Positions 14,508-23,995 of a stretch of DNA of 53,273 nt are shown in pieces (the first letter of the stretch is position 1; the number at the start of each line of letters is the position of its first letter). A program made the translations under genes and the position numbers. Source of the stretch: Spirochaetota bacterium (GTDB lineage Bacteria; Spirochaetota; UBA12135; COTS27; JAFLEE01); the NCBI GenBank assembly GCA_017302015.1, contig JAFLEE010000029.1, forward strand, positions 1-53,273. The letters are read 5' to 3'. The notes under the pieces are model-generated. The model had not been told where the DNA came from and searched no databases. It worked only from the letters and a program-made list of their open reading frames with translations.

Positions 14508-15997
14508 CACGCCCCCCGTTGCGGCGCCGGGTGCGACCCGAAGCCGTTGCAGCCCTTGCAGGCCTCCGCGTCGCGGCCCGCGTAGGTCGTTTCCTCCGCC
14601 TGGATCGGCGGCATGACGAACCGGTCGTAGACCGTCGCCATGGTGGTCATGCGGTAGATCTCGTCGGCGACCGCCGGGGTGAGGCCCGCGGCGCGCAGCA
14701 CCTCGCCCGCCTGGTCCGCGCCGGCCTCAGGCACGGAGAGGGAGCGGCGGTAGAGGCGCACGGCGAGGAGTTTCTTCATCACGTCCGTGACGACCCCCGT
14801 GTTCCCGGCGGAGAAGAGTTTGGAGAGGAAGGAGAGGGGGATGCGCGAGGCCTCGATGGTGGAGAAGAACTCCTGGGAGAGGGTGCTCACGACGCCCTGG
14901 TCGCTCTTGCCCATGGCGGGCAGGAGGGGCGGCACGTAGAAGAGCATGGGGTTGGTGCGGTACTCCACGTGGAGCGGCAGGGCCAATTTCCAGACCTTCA
15001 CGTACTTGTAGACCGGCGAGGCCTGGGCCGCGGCGATGAAGGCATCGGTGATCCCGTTGTCCTTGGCGGCCTGGATGACGGCGGGATCGTGGGGGTCGAC
15101 GAAGAGGTCGCGCTGGCTCTCGACGAGGTGCTCGTCCTTCACGCACATGGAACTCGCCACCTTGTCGGCGTCGTAGAGCAGCACGCCCAGGTAGCGGATG
15201 CGCCCGACGCACGAGTGGAAGCAGGCCGGCGGCTGGTTCGTCTCCAGGCGCGGGTAGCAGAGGATGCATTTCTCCGATTTGCCGGTCTTCCAATTGTAGT
15301 AGACCTTCTTGTACGGGCAGGCCCCCACGCACGCGCGCCAGCCGCGGCACTTGTCCTGGTTGACGAGCACGATGCCGTCCTCCCCGCGCTTGTAGAGGGC
15401 ACCCGAGGGGCAGGCGGCCACGCAGGAGGGGTTGGCGCAATGGTTGCAGATGCGCGGCACGTACATCATCGCCACCCGCTCGACCTCGAAGAGCTGCTGG
15501 CGCTCGAGTTCGCTGAGGGCGGAGAGGTTGGGGTCGTTCTCGGCGTACACCGGGGATCCGGAGAGGTCGTCGTCCCAATTTGGGCCGGCCTTGATCTCCA
15601 TGGGCGCCCCGGTGATCTGCGAGATGGGGATCGCCGTGGGCTGGTCGTCCCCGGCGTGGCTGTCGAACAGGTCCTGGTAGCGGTAGGTCCACGGTTCGTA
15701 GTACTCGTCGAGGCCCGGTTGGTTGGGGTTGTAGAAGAGGTTGAAGAACGCGCTCCCCTTGCTCTGGGACCGCAGGGTCAGACGACCCCCCTTGCGCTCC
15801 CAGCCGCCCTTGTACTTCTCCTGGTCCTCCCAGCCGATGGGGAACCCGGTGCCCGGCTTGGTCTCGACGTTGTTCCACCACATGTATTCCGCCCCGGCGC
15901 GGTCGGTCCACACGTTCTTGCAGGCGACGGAGCAGGTGTGGCACCCGATGCATTTGTCGAGGTGGAACACCATGGAGGTTTGGGCGCGTATGTTCAT
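14507..15997 (-). CDS. narH: Respiratory nitrate reductase beta subunit NarH
   Basis: 496 residues, normal for NarH. It carries four cysteine clusters that hold three [4Fe-4S] and one [3Fe-4S] centre and pass electrons from NarI to NarG. The first is C16-x2-C19-x2-C22-x3-C26. The third is C-R-G-W-R-A-C-x3-C-P, in which tryptophan replaces a cysteine, the NarH mark of the [3Fe-4S] site. The C-terminal cluster region C-x2-C-Y-P-R with V-G-R-I-R-Y-L-G-V-L-L-Y-D-A-D is very close to the E. coli protein. There is no signal peptide; it is cytoplasmic. It starts nine bases after narG. Confidence 0.97.
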   Translation of the reverse strand: MNIRAQTSMVFHLDKCIGCHTCSVACKNVWTDRAGAEYMWWNNVETKPGTGFPIGWEDQEKYKGGWERKGGRLTLRSQSKGSAFFNLFYNPNQPGLDEYYEPWTYRYQDLFDSHAGDDQPTAIPISQITGAPMEIKAGPNWDDDLSGSPVYAENDPNLSALSELERQQLFEVERVAMMYVPRICNHCANPSCVAACPSGALYKRGEDGIVLVNQDKCRGWRACVGACPYKKVYYNWKTGKSEKCILCYPRLETNQPPACFHSCVGRIRYLGVLLYDADKVASSMCVKDEHLVESQRDLFVDPHDPAVIQAAKDNGITDAFIAAAQASPVYKYVKVWKLALPLHVEYRTNPMLFYVPPLLPAMGKSDQGVVSTLSQEFFSTIEASRIPLSFLSKLFSAGNTGVVTDVMKKLLAVRLYRRSLSVPEAGADQAGEVLRAAGLTPAVADEIYRMTTMATVYDRFVMPPIQAEETTYAGRDAEACKGCNGFGSHPAPQRGA

Positions 15998-16006
15998 GGC
16001 GGGATC

Positions 16007-19000
16007 CTAGAAGACGACCTTGTCCATCTTTCGGACGGTGACGTGGGTTTCCCGGTTGACGCCGGTGGGCCCCCAGTAGTTGAAGCCGTAGGAGAATTGG
16101 CCGTAGCCGCCGATCATGAGGAGGGGCTTGAGCCGGATGCGCGTGAGGCTATTGTGCCCCCCGGCGCGGCGGCCGCCCCGCAGCGGCGATTTCGGAACCG
16201 AAAGCGTGCGCTCGGGGGAATGGTAGATCATGCAGATCCCCCGGGGGATGCGCGCGCTCACGTTGGCGCGCGTGCACACCACGCCGTTGTCGTTGTGCAC
16301 CTCGACCCAGTCGTTGTCGGCGATGGCGAGGACGGCGGCGTCCTTGTCGTTCATCCAGAACGGCTCGAGGCCGCGCGAGAGCGTGCGCATGCGCAGGGTG
16401 TCGCCGTAGGTGGAGTGGATCTCCCATTTTCCGTGGGGGGTGAGGTAATTGAGGAGCATCGAGTCGGGCCGCGTCTTGTCGAAGTCGCCATACTTCTCGG
16501 GCTGGATGCGCGCCTTATGGGTGGGCAGGTTCTCCCCGTAGGCCCGATAGGCCTCGTGGTCGAGGTAGAAGTGCTGGCGCCCGGAGAGGGTCCGCCAGGG
16601 GATGCCCTCCTCGACGTTGAGCACGTAGGCGTTATAGGTGCGGCCGCCGTTGATGTTCCCCGTCCAATAGGGGGTGGTGAGGTAGCGCTTGGGCTGGGAC
16701 ACGAGGTCGTCGAACTTCATGCGCACGCCCCGGTTGTCCCGGGAGAGGTGGGAGAGGTCGAGCCCCGTCTTGTGCCCCTCGGCCTCGAAGGCGCGGTGGG
16801 CCAGTTCGCCGTTGGTCTCCGGGGCGAAGTGGAGGATATATTCGCAGACGTCCCGGTCGTGGCGCAGGGAGGGGTAGGACTTGCCGTTCCATTTCTCCAT
16901 GGGATGGCCCTCGTGGTAGGCGTCGTAGAGGTCGTCGACCGGATAGAGGCATCCGTGGGCGCCCAGGCCGTTCTCCCGAACCCCCTCGCCCAGCGAGATG
17001 TACTTCCGGTACACCTGGGTGAGGTCGCGGCTGACCAGCTTGATGTTCGGCATGGTCTTGCCTGGGATGGCTTCGCATTCCCCGCTGATCCAATCCTTCA
17101 CCGCGGGTTGGGCGAGTTCGGCCGGGGTGTCGTGCAGCAGCGGCGTGAGCAGCACGTCGGGCACGGGATCGGGCAGGAATTCCTTCGCCATGGCCTCGGT
17201 GGCCTCCGCGATGCGCCGGAAGATCTCCCAGTCGCTCTTGGATTCCCAGCACGGAGTGACCGCCTTCTGGAGGGGATGGATGAAGGTGTGGAGGTCGGTG
17301 GAGTTGAGGTCGTCCTTTTCGTAGAAGGTGGCCGCGGGGAGCACGATGTCGGAATAGAGGGCCGAGGTGTCCATGCGGAAATTGAGGTCGACGACGAGGT
17401 CGAGCTTCCCCAGGGGGAGCTTCTCCACCCAGTTCACCTCCTTCACTTCCGAGCGCTCGATCTCCGGGGCGATGGCGTTGGTGTGGGTGCCGAGGTAGTG
17501 CTTGAGGAAGAACTCGTGGCCCTTGGCGGACGACAGGAGCGCGTTGCCCCGCCAGATGTACCAAACCCGGGGGAAACTCGCCTCGTTGTCCGGGTCCTCC
17601 ATGGCGAAGCGCAGGCGTCGGGCCTTGAGTTCGTCGATGAGGTACTGGGTGATCGAGGCCTCGGTGGTATGCCCGGCGGCCCGGGCTTCGGCGAGGACCT
17701 GGTGGTTGGGGCGATTGAACTGGGGATAGCAGGGCAGCCACCCGTTGCGCACCGCGCGGATCTGCTGGTCGACGGTGTGCCCGGTGGTCATGCGGTGCTC
17801 GGGGTCGGCGACGTTGCACACGTCACCGAATTTCTTGTCATAGCGCCACTGGTCGGAGTGGAGGTAGTGGTAGGAGGGGGCGTTCTGCAGCCGCGGGGGG
17901 ATCTTCCAGTCCGAACCGAAGGCGAGCGGCGCCCACGCGGAGACGGGGGCGAGTTTCTCCTGGCCGACGTAATGGTTGAGGCCGCCGCCGTTGACGCCGA
18001 TGCAGCCCGTGAGCATCTGGGCGGTGATAATGGAGCGGTAGACGAGGTTATTGTGGTACCAGTGGTTGGCCCCGGCGCCGATGATGACGGAGCATTTGCC
18101 CCCCGTCTGCTCCGCCGTGCGGGCCCATTCCCTGGCGAAACGGATGACGTCGGAGGCGCTGATGCCGGTGAAGGGCTCCTGCCAGGCGGGCGTGTAGGGG
18201 TGGCCGCCTTCGGCGTACTCCACGGGCCTTTCGCCGGGGAGCCCGCGGGAAACCCCGTATTGGGCGCACATGAGGTCGAAGCAGGTGGTCACGAGGACTT
18301 CGCCCCGTTCGGTCATCACCCGGCGCACCGGTACGCGGCGCGTCACGGTCGCACCCGATTCCCCATCGGTGAAGTCGGGGAGTTCCAGGGATTCCACGAG
18401 GTCGTGGGACTCGAGGAACGAAAGGCGCGGCACGAAATCCACCCCGTCCTCGGTCTTCCACTTCAGGTTCCACGCGCCTTTCTTCTTCTGCCAGCGGTGG
18501 CCCACGGTGCCCGCGGGCATGAGGGGGCCGTCGCTGCCCTCGTCCCAGATGAAGAACTTCCATTCCGCATGCTCGACCTGGGACGTCGCCTTGAATTGGG
18601 AGGCGCGCAAATAGGCCCCGGCGCGGTGGCCGCCGTTCTCCCCGGGTTCCAGGCAGACGAGGAAGGGGGCGTCGGTCTGGCGGCGCAGGTAATCCTCGAA
18701 GGCTCGGGTCTTCTTCTCCACATACCACTCGCGCAGGATCACGTGGGTGACGGCCATCCAGAAGGCGCTGTCCTGCCCCGCGTGGATGGGCACCCACTGG
18801 TCGGCGCCCTTGGCGACCTGGTTGAAGTCCGGGCTGAAGACCACGAGTTTCGAGCCGTTATGCTTGGCCTCCACCAGGAAATGGGCGTCGGGCGTGCGCG
18901 TCATGAACGGGTTGGAGCCGACGACGGCGATGAACTTGCTGTGGTACCAATCGGCGCTCTCGGCCACGTCGGTCTGCTCGCCCCAGACCTCGGGGGAGGC

Positions 19001-19630
19001 CGGCGGCAGGTCGCAGTACCAATCGTAGAAACTGAGGCTCACCCCGCCCATGAGCTGCAGGAACCGGGAGCCCGCGGCGTAGCTGATCATCGACATGGCG
19101 GGGATGGGGGAGAAGCCCACGACCCGGTCGGGGCCGTGCTTGCGGATGGTATGGAGATTGGAGGCCGCGATGAGTTCGGCGAGTTCTTCCCAGGTCCCCC
19201 GCCGGAAGCCGCCCTTGCCCCGCGCGCTGTGGTATTTTTCGCGCTTGACCGGGTCGCAGACGATGGAACCCCAGGCCGCCACCGGGTCCTTGGGGAACGC
19301 GGCGCGGGCTTCGGTCCAGAGGTCCCAGAGCGCTCCGCGTACATAGGGGTACTTCACACGCAGGGGGCTGTAGAGGTACCACGAGAACGAGATGCCGCGC
19401 TGGCAGCCGCGGGGCTCGTAGGGGGGCACTTCGGCGGAGAAGCGCGGGTAGTCGAGGGCCTGGAGCTCCCACGAGACCAGCCCGTTCTTCACGTGGATGT
19501 TCCACGAGCAGGAGCCGGTGCAATTGACCCCGTGGGTGCTGCGCACGACCTTGTCGTGGGTCCAGCGGTTGCGGTAGAAGTCCTCCCATTGGCGGACCTC
19601 GGGGTTGAGGATGTCCTTGATCCAACTCAT
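16007..19630 (-). CDS. narG: Respiratory nitrate reductase alpha subunit NarG
   Basis: 1207 residues, close to E. coli NarG (about 1247). It reduces nitrate to nitrite at a Mo-bis-MGD centre. The N-terminal FS0 cluster ligands are H33, C37, C41 and C76, the His-plus-three-Cys set of NarG. The segment [12 protein letters not shown], characteristic of NarG and part of the Mo site, is intact, as are [10 protein letters not shown] and R-T-P-D-A-H-F. The N-terminus (M-S-W-I-K-D) has no Tat signal, so the enzyme should face the cytoplasm as in E. coli. ATG 19630 was chosen because homology starts there. The longer frame upstream lies inside the preceding cytochrome gene. Confidence 0.97.
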   Translation of the reverse strand: MSWIKDILNPEVRQWEDFYRNRWTHDKVVRSTHGVNCTGSCSWNIHVKNGLVSWELQALDYPRFSAEVPPYEPRGCQRGISFSWYLYSPLRVKYPYVRGALWDLWTEARAAFPKDPVAAWGSIVCDPVKREKYHSARGKGGFRRGTWEELAELIAASNLHTIRKHGPDRVVGFSPIPAMSMISYAAGSRFLQLMGGVSLSFYDWYCDLPPASPEVWGEQTDVAESADWYHSKFIAVVGSNPFMTRTPDAHFLVEAKHNGSKLVVFSPDFNQVAKGADQWVPIHAGQDSAFWMAVTHVILREWYVEKKTRAFEDYLRRQTDAPFLVCLEPGENGGHRAGAYLRASQFKATSQVEHAEWKFFIWDEGSDGPLMPAGTVGHRWQKKKGAWNLKWKTEDGVDFVPRLSFLESHDLVESLELPDFTDGESGATVTRRVPVRRVMTERGEVLVTTCFDLMCAQYGVSRGLPGERPVEYAEGGHPYTPAWQEPFTGISASDVIRFAREWARTAEQTGGKCSVIIGAGANHWYHNNLVYRSIITAQMLTGCIGVNGGGLNHYVGQEKLAPVSAWAPLAFGSDWKIPPRLQNAPSYHYLHSDQWRYDKKFGDVCNVADPEHRMTTGHTVDQQIRAVRNGWLPCYPQFNRPNHQVLAEARAAGHTTEASITQYLIDELKARRLRFAMEDPDNEASFPRVWYIWRGNALLSSAKGHEFFLKHYLGTHTNAIAPEIERSEVKEVNWVEKLPLGKLDLVVDLNFRMDTSALYSDIVLPAATFYEKDDLNSTDLHTFIHPLQKAVTPCWESKSDWEIFRRIAEATEAMAKEFLPDPVPDVLLTPLLHDTPAELAQPAVKDWISGECEAIPGKTMPNIKLVSRDLTQVYRKYISLGEGVRENGLGAHGCLYPVDDLYDAYHEGHPMEKWNGKSYPSLRHDRDVCEYILHFAPETNGELAHRAFEAEGHKTGLDLSHLSRDNRGVRMKFDDLVSQPKRYLTTPYWTGNINGGRTYNAYVLNVEEGIPWRTLSGRQHFYLDHEAYRAYGENLPTHKARIQPEKYGDFDKTRPDSMLLNYLTPHGKWEIHSTYGDTLRMRTLSRGLEPFWMNDKDAAVLAIADNDWVEVHNDNGVVCTRANVSARIPRGICMIYHSPERTLSVPKSPLRGGRRAGGHNSLTRIRLKPLLMIGGYGQFSYGFNYWGPTGVNRETHVTVRKMDKVVF

Positions 19631-19670
19631 GCGCGGCTCCTGGGGAGGGGGTGGGGATGGGCGGCGGGGA

Positions 19671-20453
19671 TCATCGCGCGGCTCCGGTGATGCGCGCGCG
19701 CACGCTGCGCAGGCGGCCCCGATAGGCCACGGCGAGGCCGGCGAAGAAGAGAAGCGCGCCGAGGGCGGCGACGGGGTGGAGGGGGAACTCGTTGGGGGCC
19801 GGGGGCTCCTTTTCGAGGGCGGCGAAGAACGCCACGAGGTGGACGGCCTCCTGGCGGGTGACGGGATGGTCCTTGTAGAGCGCCGACATGATCTTGAAGC
19901 CCGGCTGCTGGCAGGCGACGCGCAGGCTATCGCGGCCATAGCGCTTATAGACGTCGTGGAGGTCGGGCCCGAGGAAGGGGGAATTGCCCATGGGCCCCGG
20001 CCGCACGGAATGGCAGGAGGCGCAGGCGGTGCCCCCGGCGGCGAGCCGCCGCTGCCCCTGGAAGAGCGCCCGGCCTACCGCCGCATCGGGCGGATCGAGT
20101 TTGGCCTCGGCCAGCTTGTTCTGGCGCTGCTGTTCGCGGTCGAGGCGGGCGGCGGCGGCGGCGTCGCGCAGGAGCGCCGCGATGAGGGAGGCGTCGAAGG
20201 TCCCGATGACCTTGGACCGCATGCGCTCCAGGGCCGCATCGAGGGCGCTCGGGGCGAGGGTCTTGGCGGAGACAAGGTCGGGCCCGGTGAGTTTGCCCCG
20301 CCCGATGGTATGGCACCCCGAGCAGGACCGTAGGAACGCCGTCGCGTTCGGGTCGGCGGCCGTATTCGCGTCGGCGCCGCCTTCCGCGGCGGGGAGGGGG
20401 GCGAGGGCCGCGAGGGCGGCGAAGAGGATCCAAGGGGTTGGTTTCATGGGCAT
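19671..20453 (-). CDS. Membrane-anchored diheme c-type cytochrome
   Basis: 260 residues. A signal peptide (about 1-23) is followed by two haem c motifs, C44-S-G-C47-H48 and C144-A-S-C147-H148, and a single C-terminal membrane helix (about 227-246). Both haems would be periplasmic. It lies between narK2 and narG, the position of the diheme NarC in Thermus-type nar clusters. It may take electrons from, or deliver them to, the Rieske/cytochrome b module or a downstream reductase; the partner is inferred. ATG at 20453 has AGGA close upstream; ATG two codons later (20447) has better spacing to the same site. Confidence 0.8.
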   Translation of the reverse strand: MPMKPTPWILFAALAALAPLPAAEGGADANTAADPNATAFLRSCSGCHTIGRGKLTGPDLVSAKTLAPSALDAALERMRSKVIGTFDASLIAALLRDAAAAARLDREQQRQNKLAEAKLDPPDAAVGRALFQGQRRLAAGGTACASCHSVRPGPMGNSPFLGPDLHDVYKRYGRDSLRVACQQPGFKIMSALYKDHPVTRQEAVHLVAFFAALEKEPPAPNEFPLHPVAALGALLFFAGLAVAYRGRLRSVRARITGAAR

Positions 20454-20460
20454 ATTTCCT

Positions 20461-21957
20461 TCAGCACGGGGCTTCGGCCTTGGCGCGGGCGTAGTACCAC
20501 CAAGTGAGGGCGACGCAGGTGAGGTAGAAGGCGATGAAGCCCCACAGCGCGGCGTCGGCATGGCCCGTGGCGGCCAGCGAACTCCCGAAGCTCTTGGGGA
20601 TGAAGAAGCCGCCATAGGCGCCGATGGCGCCGGAGAATCCCAGGACCGCGGCGCTCTCGCGCCCCGCCTGCACGGGGTCGGCGGGCGCATCCTTCCCCCG
20701 GCCCCTGCCGAGGAAAATGATGGGGATCATGCGGAAGGTCGAGCCGTTGCCGATGCCGGAGAGGGCGAAGAGCGCGAGGAAGGAGGCGAGGAATCCGGGG
20801 AAGGATCCCTCGGACCCCTGCCGCGGCAGGAAATGGAGCACCCCCAGCACGCCGGCGATCATGGCGAGGAAGACGGCGAGGGTCACCCGGGCCCCGCCGA
20901 CCTTATCCGAGACCCATCCCCCCAGGGGGCGCAGGATCGCGCCCACGAGGGGCCCGAGGAAGGCGTACTTCACCGCGATCACGTCGGGGAATTGGGATTT
21001 GATGAGGATGCCGAAGCCGCTGGAGAAGCCGATGAAACTGCCGAAGGTGCCGAGGTAGAGCCAGCACATCACCCAGTTATGCTTTCGACCGAAAATGACC
21101 GATTGTTCGCGGAACGACGCCCGCGCCGTCGCGAGGTCGTTCATGCCGAACCAGGCGAGCAGCGAGAAGAGCAGGATGAAGGGGATCCAAAGGAAGGCCG
21201 CGTTCTGGAGCCAAACCTTCTTCGTGGCGGGCCTCGGGTGGCCCTCGCTGCGCGTTTCGATCGCCGCCGTCGCCGTGGCGGAAGCGGGGGCGGCGGCTTG
21301 GACTACCGGTTGCTTATGGGCGGTCGTTGGGGCCGCCTCCTGGGGCCCCCCGGCGACCGGGCCGAATAGCGAGAGGCCGATGGCGATGGGGGCCACGAAT
21401 TGGACCACCGAGACCCCGAGGTTCCCCAGGCCGGCGTTTAGGCCCGTGGCCAGGCCCTTCTTCGATTTGGGGAAGAAGAAGGAGATATTGGCCATGGAAG
21501 AGGAGAAATTTCCCCCGCCGAAGCCGCAGAGCGCCGCGATGGCGATGAAGACGGTAAACGGCGTCGCGGGGTCCTGCACCGCCCGGCCCATCCATAACGC
21601 GGGGATGATGAGGGAGAGGGTGGAGATCGCCGTCCACCTGCGCCCGCCGAGGATGGGAACGAGGAACGAATAGAAGATACGCAGGGTCGCCCCCACCAGG
21701 GGCGGGATGGAGGCCAGGAGGAATAATTGGTTGCGCGTGAAGGCGAAGCCGATGTCGTTCAGTTTGACCGCCACCACGCTCCAGAGCATCCAGACGATGA
21801 AGGCCAGCATGAGCGAGGGCACCGAGATCCAGAGATTCCGGTAGGCGACCTTGGAGCCGCCCGCGGCCCAGAAGGCCGGGTCGTCTGGGCGCCAATCCTG
21901 GATCTCCCGGCCGGCTCTCGTCTCCACGGGGTTCGCGCGCTTCGGATCTGGGTTCAA
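20461..21957 (-). CDS. narK: NarK2-type nitrate/nitrite transporter (MFS)
   Basis: About 498 residues, 12 membrane helices. It carries the nitrate signature as in E. coli NarK: G-N-F-S-S-S-M-A-N-I-S-F-F-F-P then K-G-L-A-T-G-L-N-A-G-L-G-N-L-G. A second G-x-N-G-S-T-F-R-M-I-P segment, typical of the second nitrate-binding motif, is in the C-terminal half. This type exchanges nitrate for nitrite. An alanine/glutamine-rich insertion of about 45 residues lies in the central cytoplasmic loop. No ATG is available near the start. TTG at 21957 has GGAG six bases upstream and follows the previous stop by 20 bases; GTG 21927 is the alternative. Confidence 0.88.
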   Translation of the reverse strand: MNPDPKRANPVETRAGREIQDWRPDDPAFWAAGGSKVAYRNLWISVPSLMLAFIVWMLWSVVAVKLNDIGFAFTRNQLFLLASIPPLVGATLRIFYSFLVPILGGRRWTAISTLSLIIPALWMGRAVQDPATPFTVFIAIAALCGFGGGNFSSSMANISFFFPKSKKGLATGLNAGLGNLGVSVVQFVAPIAIGLSLFGPVAGGPQEAAPTTAHKQPVVQAAAPASATATAAIETRSEGHPRPATKKVWLQNAAFLWIPFILLFSLLAWFGMNDLATARASFREQSVIFGRKHNWVMCWLYLGTFGSFIGFSSGFGILIKSQFPDVIAVKYAFLGPLVGAILRPLGGWVSDKVGGARVTLAVFLAMIAGVLGVLHFLPRQGSEGSFPGFLASFLALFALSGIGNGSTFRMIPIIFLGRGRGKDAPADPVQAGRESAAVLGFSGAIGAYGGFFIPKSFGSSLAATGHADAALWGFIAFYLTCVALTWWYYARAKAEAPC

Positions 21958-21977
21958 GGGGGGCTCCGGTTTCGGGA

Positions 21978-23309
21978 TCAGGAGGGCTGGGCGGGGAGGA
22001 TGGCGGCCTTCGCCTTCTCCTCGAATTGGTCGCGCAATTGCGGGGAGGCGCGGTGGAGGATGCGCCACACGACGATATGGAGCCAGCCGAGGGCGGCGAG
22101 GGTGAGCACGAGGAGGATGGCGAAGGTGGTCTGGGGGATGCCGCTCCATTTCAGGGCGTAGGCGAAGAGCGGGGGAAGGATGAAGCCCCCGAGCGCGCCC
22201 AGGAGGCCCACGAGGCCCCCCACGGCGCCGACGTCATGGGGAAAATATTCGGGGATGTACTTGTAGACGGCGGCCTTGCCGAGGCCCATCCCGCAGCCGA
22301 CGATGAAGATGAGGGCCGTGAAGAGGGCCGGCCCCATGACGAATTGCATGACGTTGAGTTGCCCGGAAGCGCTGATATGCTTGGGCACGTAGAGCACGAT
22401 GTGCCCCTCGGGCGCCGCCAAGAAGAAGAGCGCCGCCGACATGAGGGCGAAGACCCCGTACATCATGCGCCGCGCGCCGAACCGGTCGGAAAGCCATCCC
22501 CCCAGGGGGCGGAGCAGGCTCGCGGGAAAAATGAAGAGCGCGGTGAGGAGGGCCGCGGTGGAGAGCGGCAGGTGGAAGACGTCGACGTAGTACTTGGGGA
22601 GCCAGACCGAGAGCGCCACGTAGGCCCCGAACACCACCACGTAGTAGAAACTGAAGCGCCACACCCGCACTTGGGAGAGGGGCCGGAGGAGATCCGCCGC
22701 CTTCCGCCCGGCCCCCGGCTTGCGGTCGAGCTTGGGCGTCCCGAACCAGATGAGCGCCGCCATGAGCAGGCAGAGGGTGCCGTAGAGGAAGGGCACGAAG
22801 CGCCAGCCGCCCGGCACGAACCCGCCGACGAACCCCGCGGCGGGGATCACCGCGATGAGCAGCGGCCCGATGAACTTGGTCACCGAGGCGCCCACGTTGC
22901 CCGCGCCGAAGACGCCCAGGGCGAAGCCTTGGCGTTCGCGGGGGAACCAGGCGGCGTTCCACGCGATCCCGACGGAGAAGGCGTTGCCCGCGAGGCCGAC
23001 GAAGAACGAGAGCCAGAGGAGGTGGGTGAAGGTGTCGGCGCGGCTGATGAGGAAGGCCGGGATCGCCGTGACGGCGACGAGGAGCGTGAGCACGAGGCGC
23101 CCCCCGAACCGGTCGGTGAGGATGCCGAAGAGGAGGCGCCAGAGGGAGCCGTTTAGGATCGCCACCGCCGTGAGCCAACCGAACTGCACGTCGGTGAGCC
23201 CGAACTCCTTGCGGATCGGGATGCCCAGCACGCCGAACATGAGCCAGACCGCGAACATGAGCGTAAAGGCGCAGGTGGATAGGATCAGGATGGGGATGCG
23301 ACCGGTCAT
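21978..23309 (-). CDS. narK: NarK1-type nitrate transporter (MFS)
   Basis: 443 residues, 12 membrane helices, first gene of the nar operon. The nitrate-signature region reads G-N-A-F-S-V-G-I-A-W-N-A-A-W-F-P followed by G-F-A-L-G-V-F-G-A-G-N-V-G-A. This is the NarK1/NasA-like form, thought to bring nitrate in with protons. Pairing with a NarK2-type antiporter matches the NarK1-NarK2 pairs or fusions of other denitrifiers. NarK1 would start uptake before nitrite has accumulated. It is transcribed from the promoter at 23465-23493. The ATG start begins directly with the first helix. Confidence 0.88.
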   Translation of the reverse strand: MTGRIPILILSTCAFTLMFAVWLMFGVLGIPIRKEFGLTDVQFGWLTAVAILNGSLWRLLFGILTDRFGGRLVLTLLVAVTAIPAFLISRADTFTHLLWLSFFVGLAGNAFSVGIAWNAAWFPRERQGFALGVFGAGNVGASVTKFIGPLLIAVIPAAGFVGGFVPGGWRFVPFLYGTLCLLMAALIWFGTPKLDRKPGAGRKAADLLRPLSQVRVWRFSFYYVVVFGAYVALSVWLPKYYVDVFHLPLSTAALLTALFIFPASLLRPLGGWLSDRFGARRMMYGVFALMSAALFFLAAPEGHIVLYVPKHISASGQLNVMQFVMGPALFTALIFIVGCGMGLGKAAVYKYIPEYFPHDVGAVGGLVGLLGALGGFILPPLFAYALKWSGIPQTTFAILLVLTLAALGWLHIVVWRILHRASPQLRDQFEEKAKAAILPAQPS

Positions 23310-23425
23310 CTCGGGGTCCTGCGGGTGGGTCAGGGGATGCGCAATGCGAATCCGATGAAGCGACTTGGTGTGTGAATTCGAGCGAAGGAGCGGCCGGATT
23401 GAGGAAATTTCCAGGAAAACCCGCG

Positions 23426-23453
23426 AATTATCGATAATTGGATATACATATCC
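23426..23453. promoter_or_regulatory. Two adjacent palindromes between nar and Rrf2 genes (probable operators)
   Basis: AATTATCGATAATT (23426-23439) is a perfect 14-base palindrome. It is followed without a gap by GGATAT-AC-ATATCC (23440-23453), an inverted repeat with a two-base centre. They lie just downstream of the predicted nar start point and immediately upstream of the Rrf2 gene -35 box. A protein bound here could block the nar transcript and affect the regulator's own promoter. The adjacent Rrf2 protein is the natural candidate. Confidence 0.55.
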
Positions 23454-23455
23454 AT

Positions 23456-23484
23456 TTGACTTATATTATCGTAATGCCTATAAT
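23456..23484 (+). promoter_or_regulatory. Promoter of the Rrf2-family regulator gene
   Basis: TTGACT (23456-23461) and TATAAT (23479-23484) are separated by 17 bases, one mismatch from the sigma-70 consensus. The predicted start point, near 23491, gives a leader of about 55 bases before the TTG start codon at 23545. Confidence 0.75.
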
Positions 23485-23493
23485 CCTTGTCAA
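23465..23493 (-). promoter_or_regulatory. Promoter of the nar operon
   Basis: On the minus strand TTGACA (23493-23488) and GATAAT (23470-23465) are separated by 17 bases, one mismatch from the sigma-70 consensus. The predicted start is near 23458, about 150 bases before the narK1 ATG. It overlaps almost completely the opposite-facing promoter of the Rrf2 gene, so the two polymerases should exclude each other. Confidence 0.7.
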
Positions 23494-23544
23494 TAGCTCA
23501 GTGGGAAAAATCCGCTTCCAATCCATTTTTCAGGCGGGGTTTGC

Positions 23545-23958
23545 TTGATCTTCTCCCAAACCTCCGAGTACGCGCTGCGCGCCGTCGTGGAATTGGCCAT
23601 CCATAGCAACACGCCCCTGACGACCCAGCAGATCGCCGAGACGACGAAGATTCCCGCGGGCTACCTCTCCAAGGTCCTGCAATCCCTCGGGCGCTCGAAT
23701 CTCGTGCGGTCGCAGCGCGGCCTCCACGGCGGCTACCTGCTCACCCGCTCGCCCGAAACCATCACCGTCCTCGACGTGGTCAATGCCGTCGATCCGATCC
23801 AGCGAATCACCTGTTGCCCCCTCGACCTCAAGGAACACGGGGACAAACTCTGCCCCCTCCACCAAAAAATGGACACCGCCATCGGAAAGATGGAGGAATC
23901 CCTGGGCGGCTCGACGATCGCGGATATGCTGCCGAAGCCCGAATCCCCGGTTTCCTGA
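23545..23958 (+). CDS. Rrf2-family transcriptional regulator, probable Fe-S sensor
   Basis: 137 residues, standard Rrf2 length. A winged helix-turn-helix (about 5-70) contains the family segments S-E-Y-A-L-R-A, I-P-A-G-Y-L-S-K-V-L-Q and R-G-x-x-G-G-Y-L-L. The sensor region holds C90, C91 and C103 followed by P-L-H. NsrR, IscR and RirA use three cysteines in this region to bind an iron-sulfur cluster that senses nitric oxide, Fe-S status or iron. Here the first two cysteines are adjacent, unlike the spaced pattern of E. coli NsrR or IscR. It is divergent from the nar operon with overlapping promoters, so nar control by NO or redox state is likely. The start codon is TTG, six bases after GGCGGGG. 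Confidence 0.85.
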   Translation: MIFSQTSEYALRAVVELAIHSNTPLTTQQIAETTKIPAGYLSKVLQSLGRSNLVRSQRGLHGGYLLTRSPETITVLDVVNAVDPIQRITCCPLDLKEHGDKLCPLHQKMDTAIGKMEESLGGSTIADMLPKPESPVS

Positions 23959-23995
23959 TCGGCATCGGAGGAGCTTGCCGCCCCTCCCCGGGTTC

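Noticed and set aside
14519-19690. A 1.7-kilocodon plus-strand open frame across narH and narG
   Set aside because: It lies antisense to two genes with near-perfect NarG and NarH motifs and encodes low-complexity sequence; an artefact of high GC.
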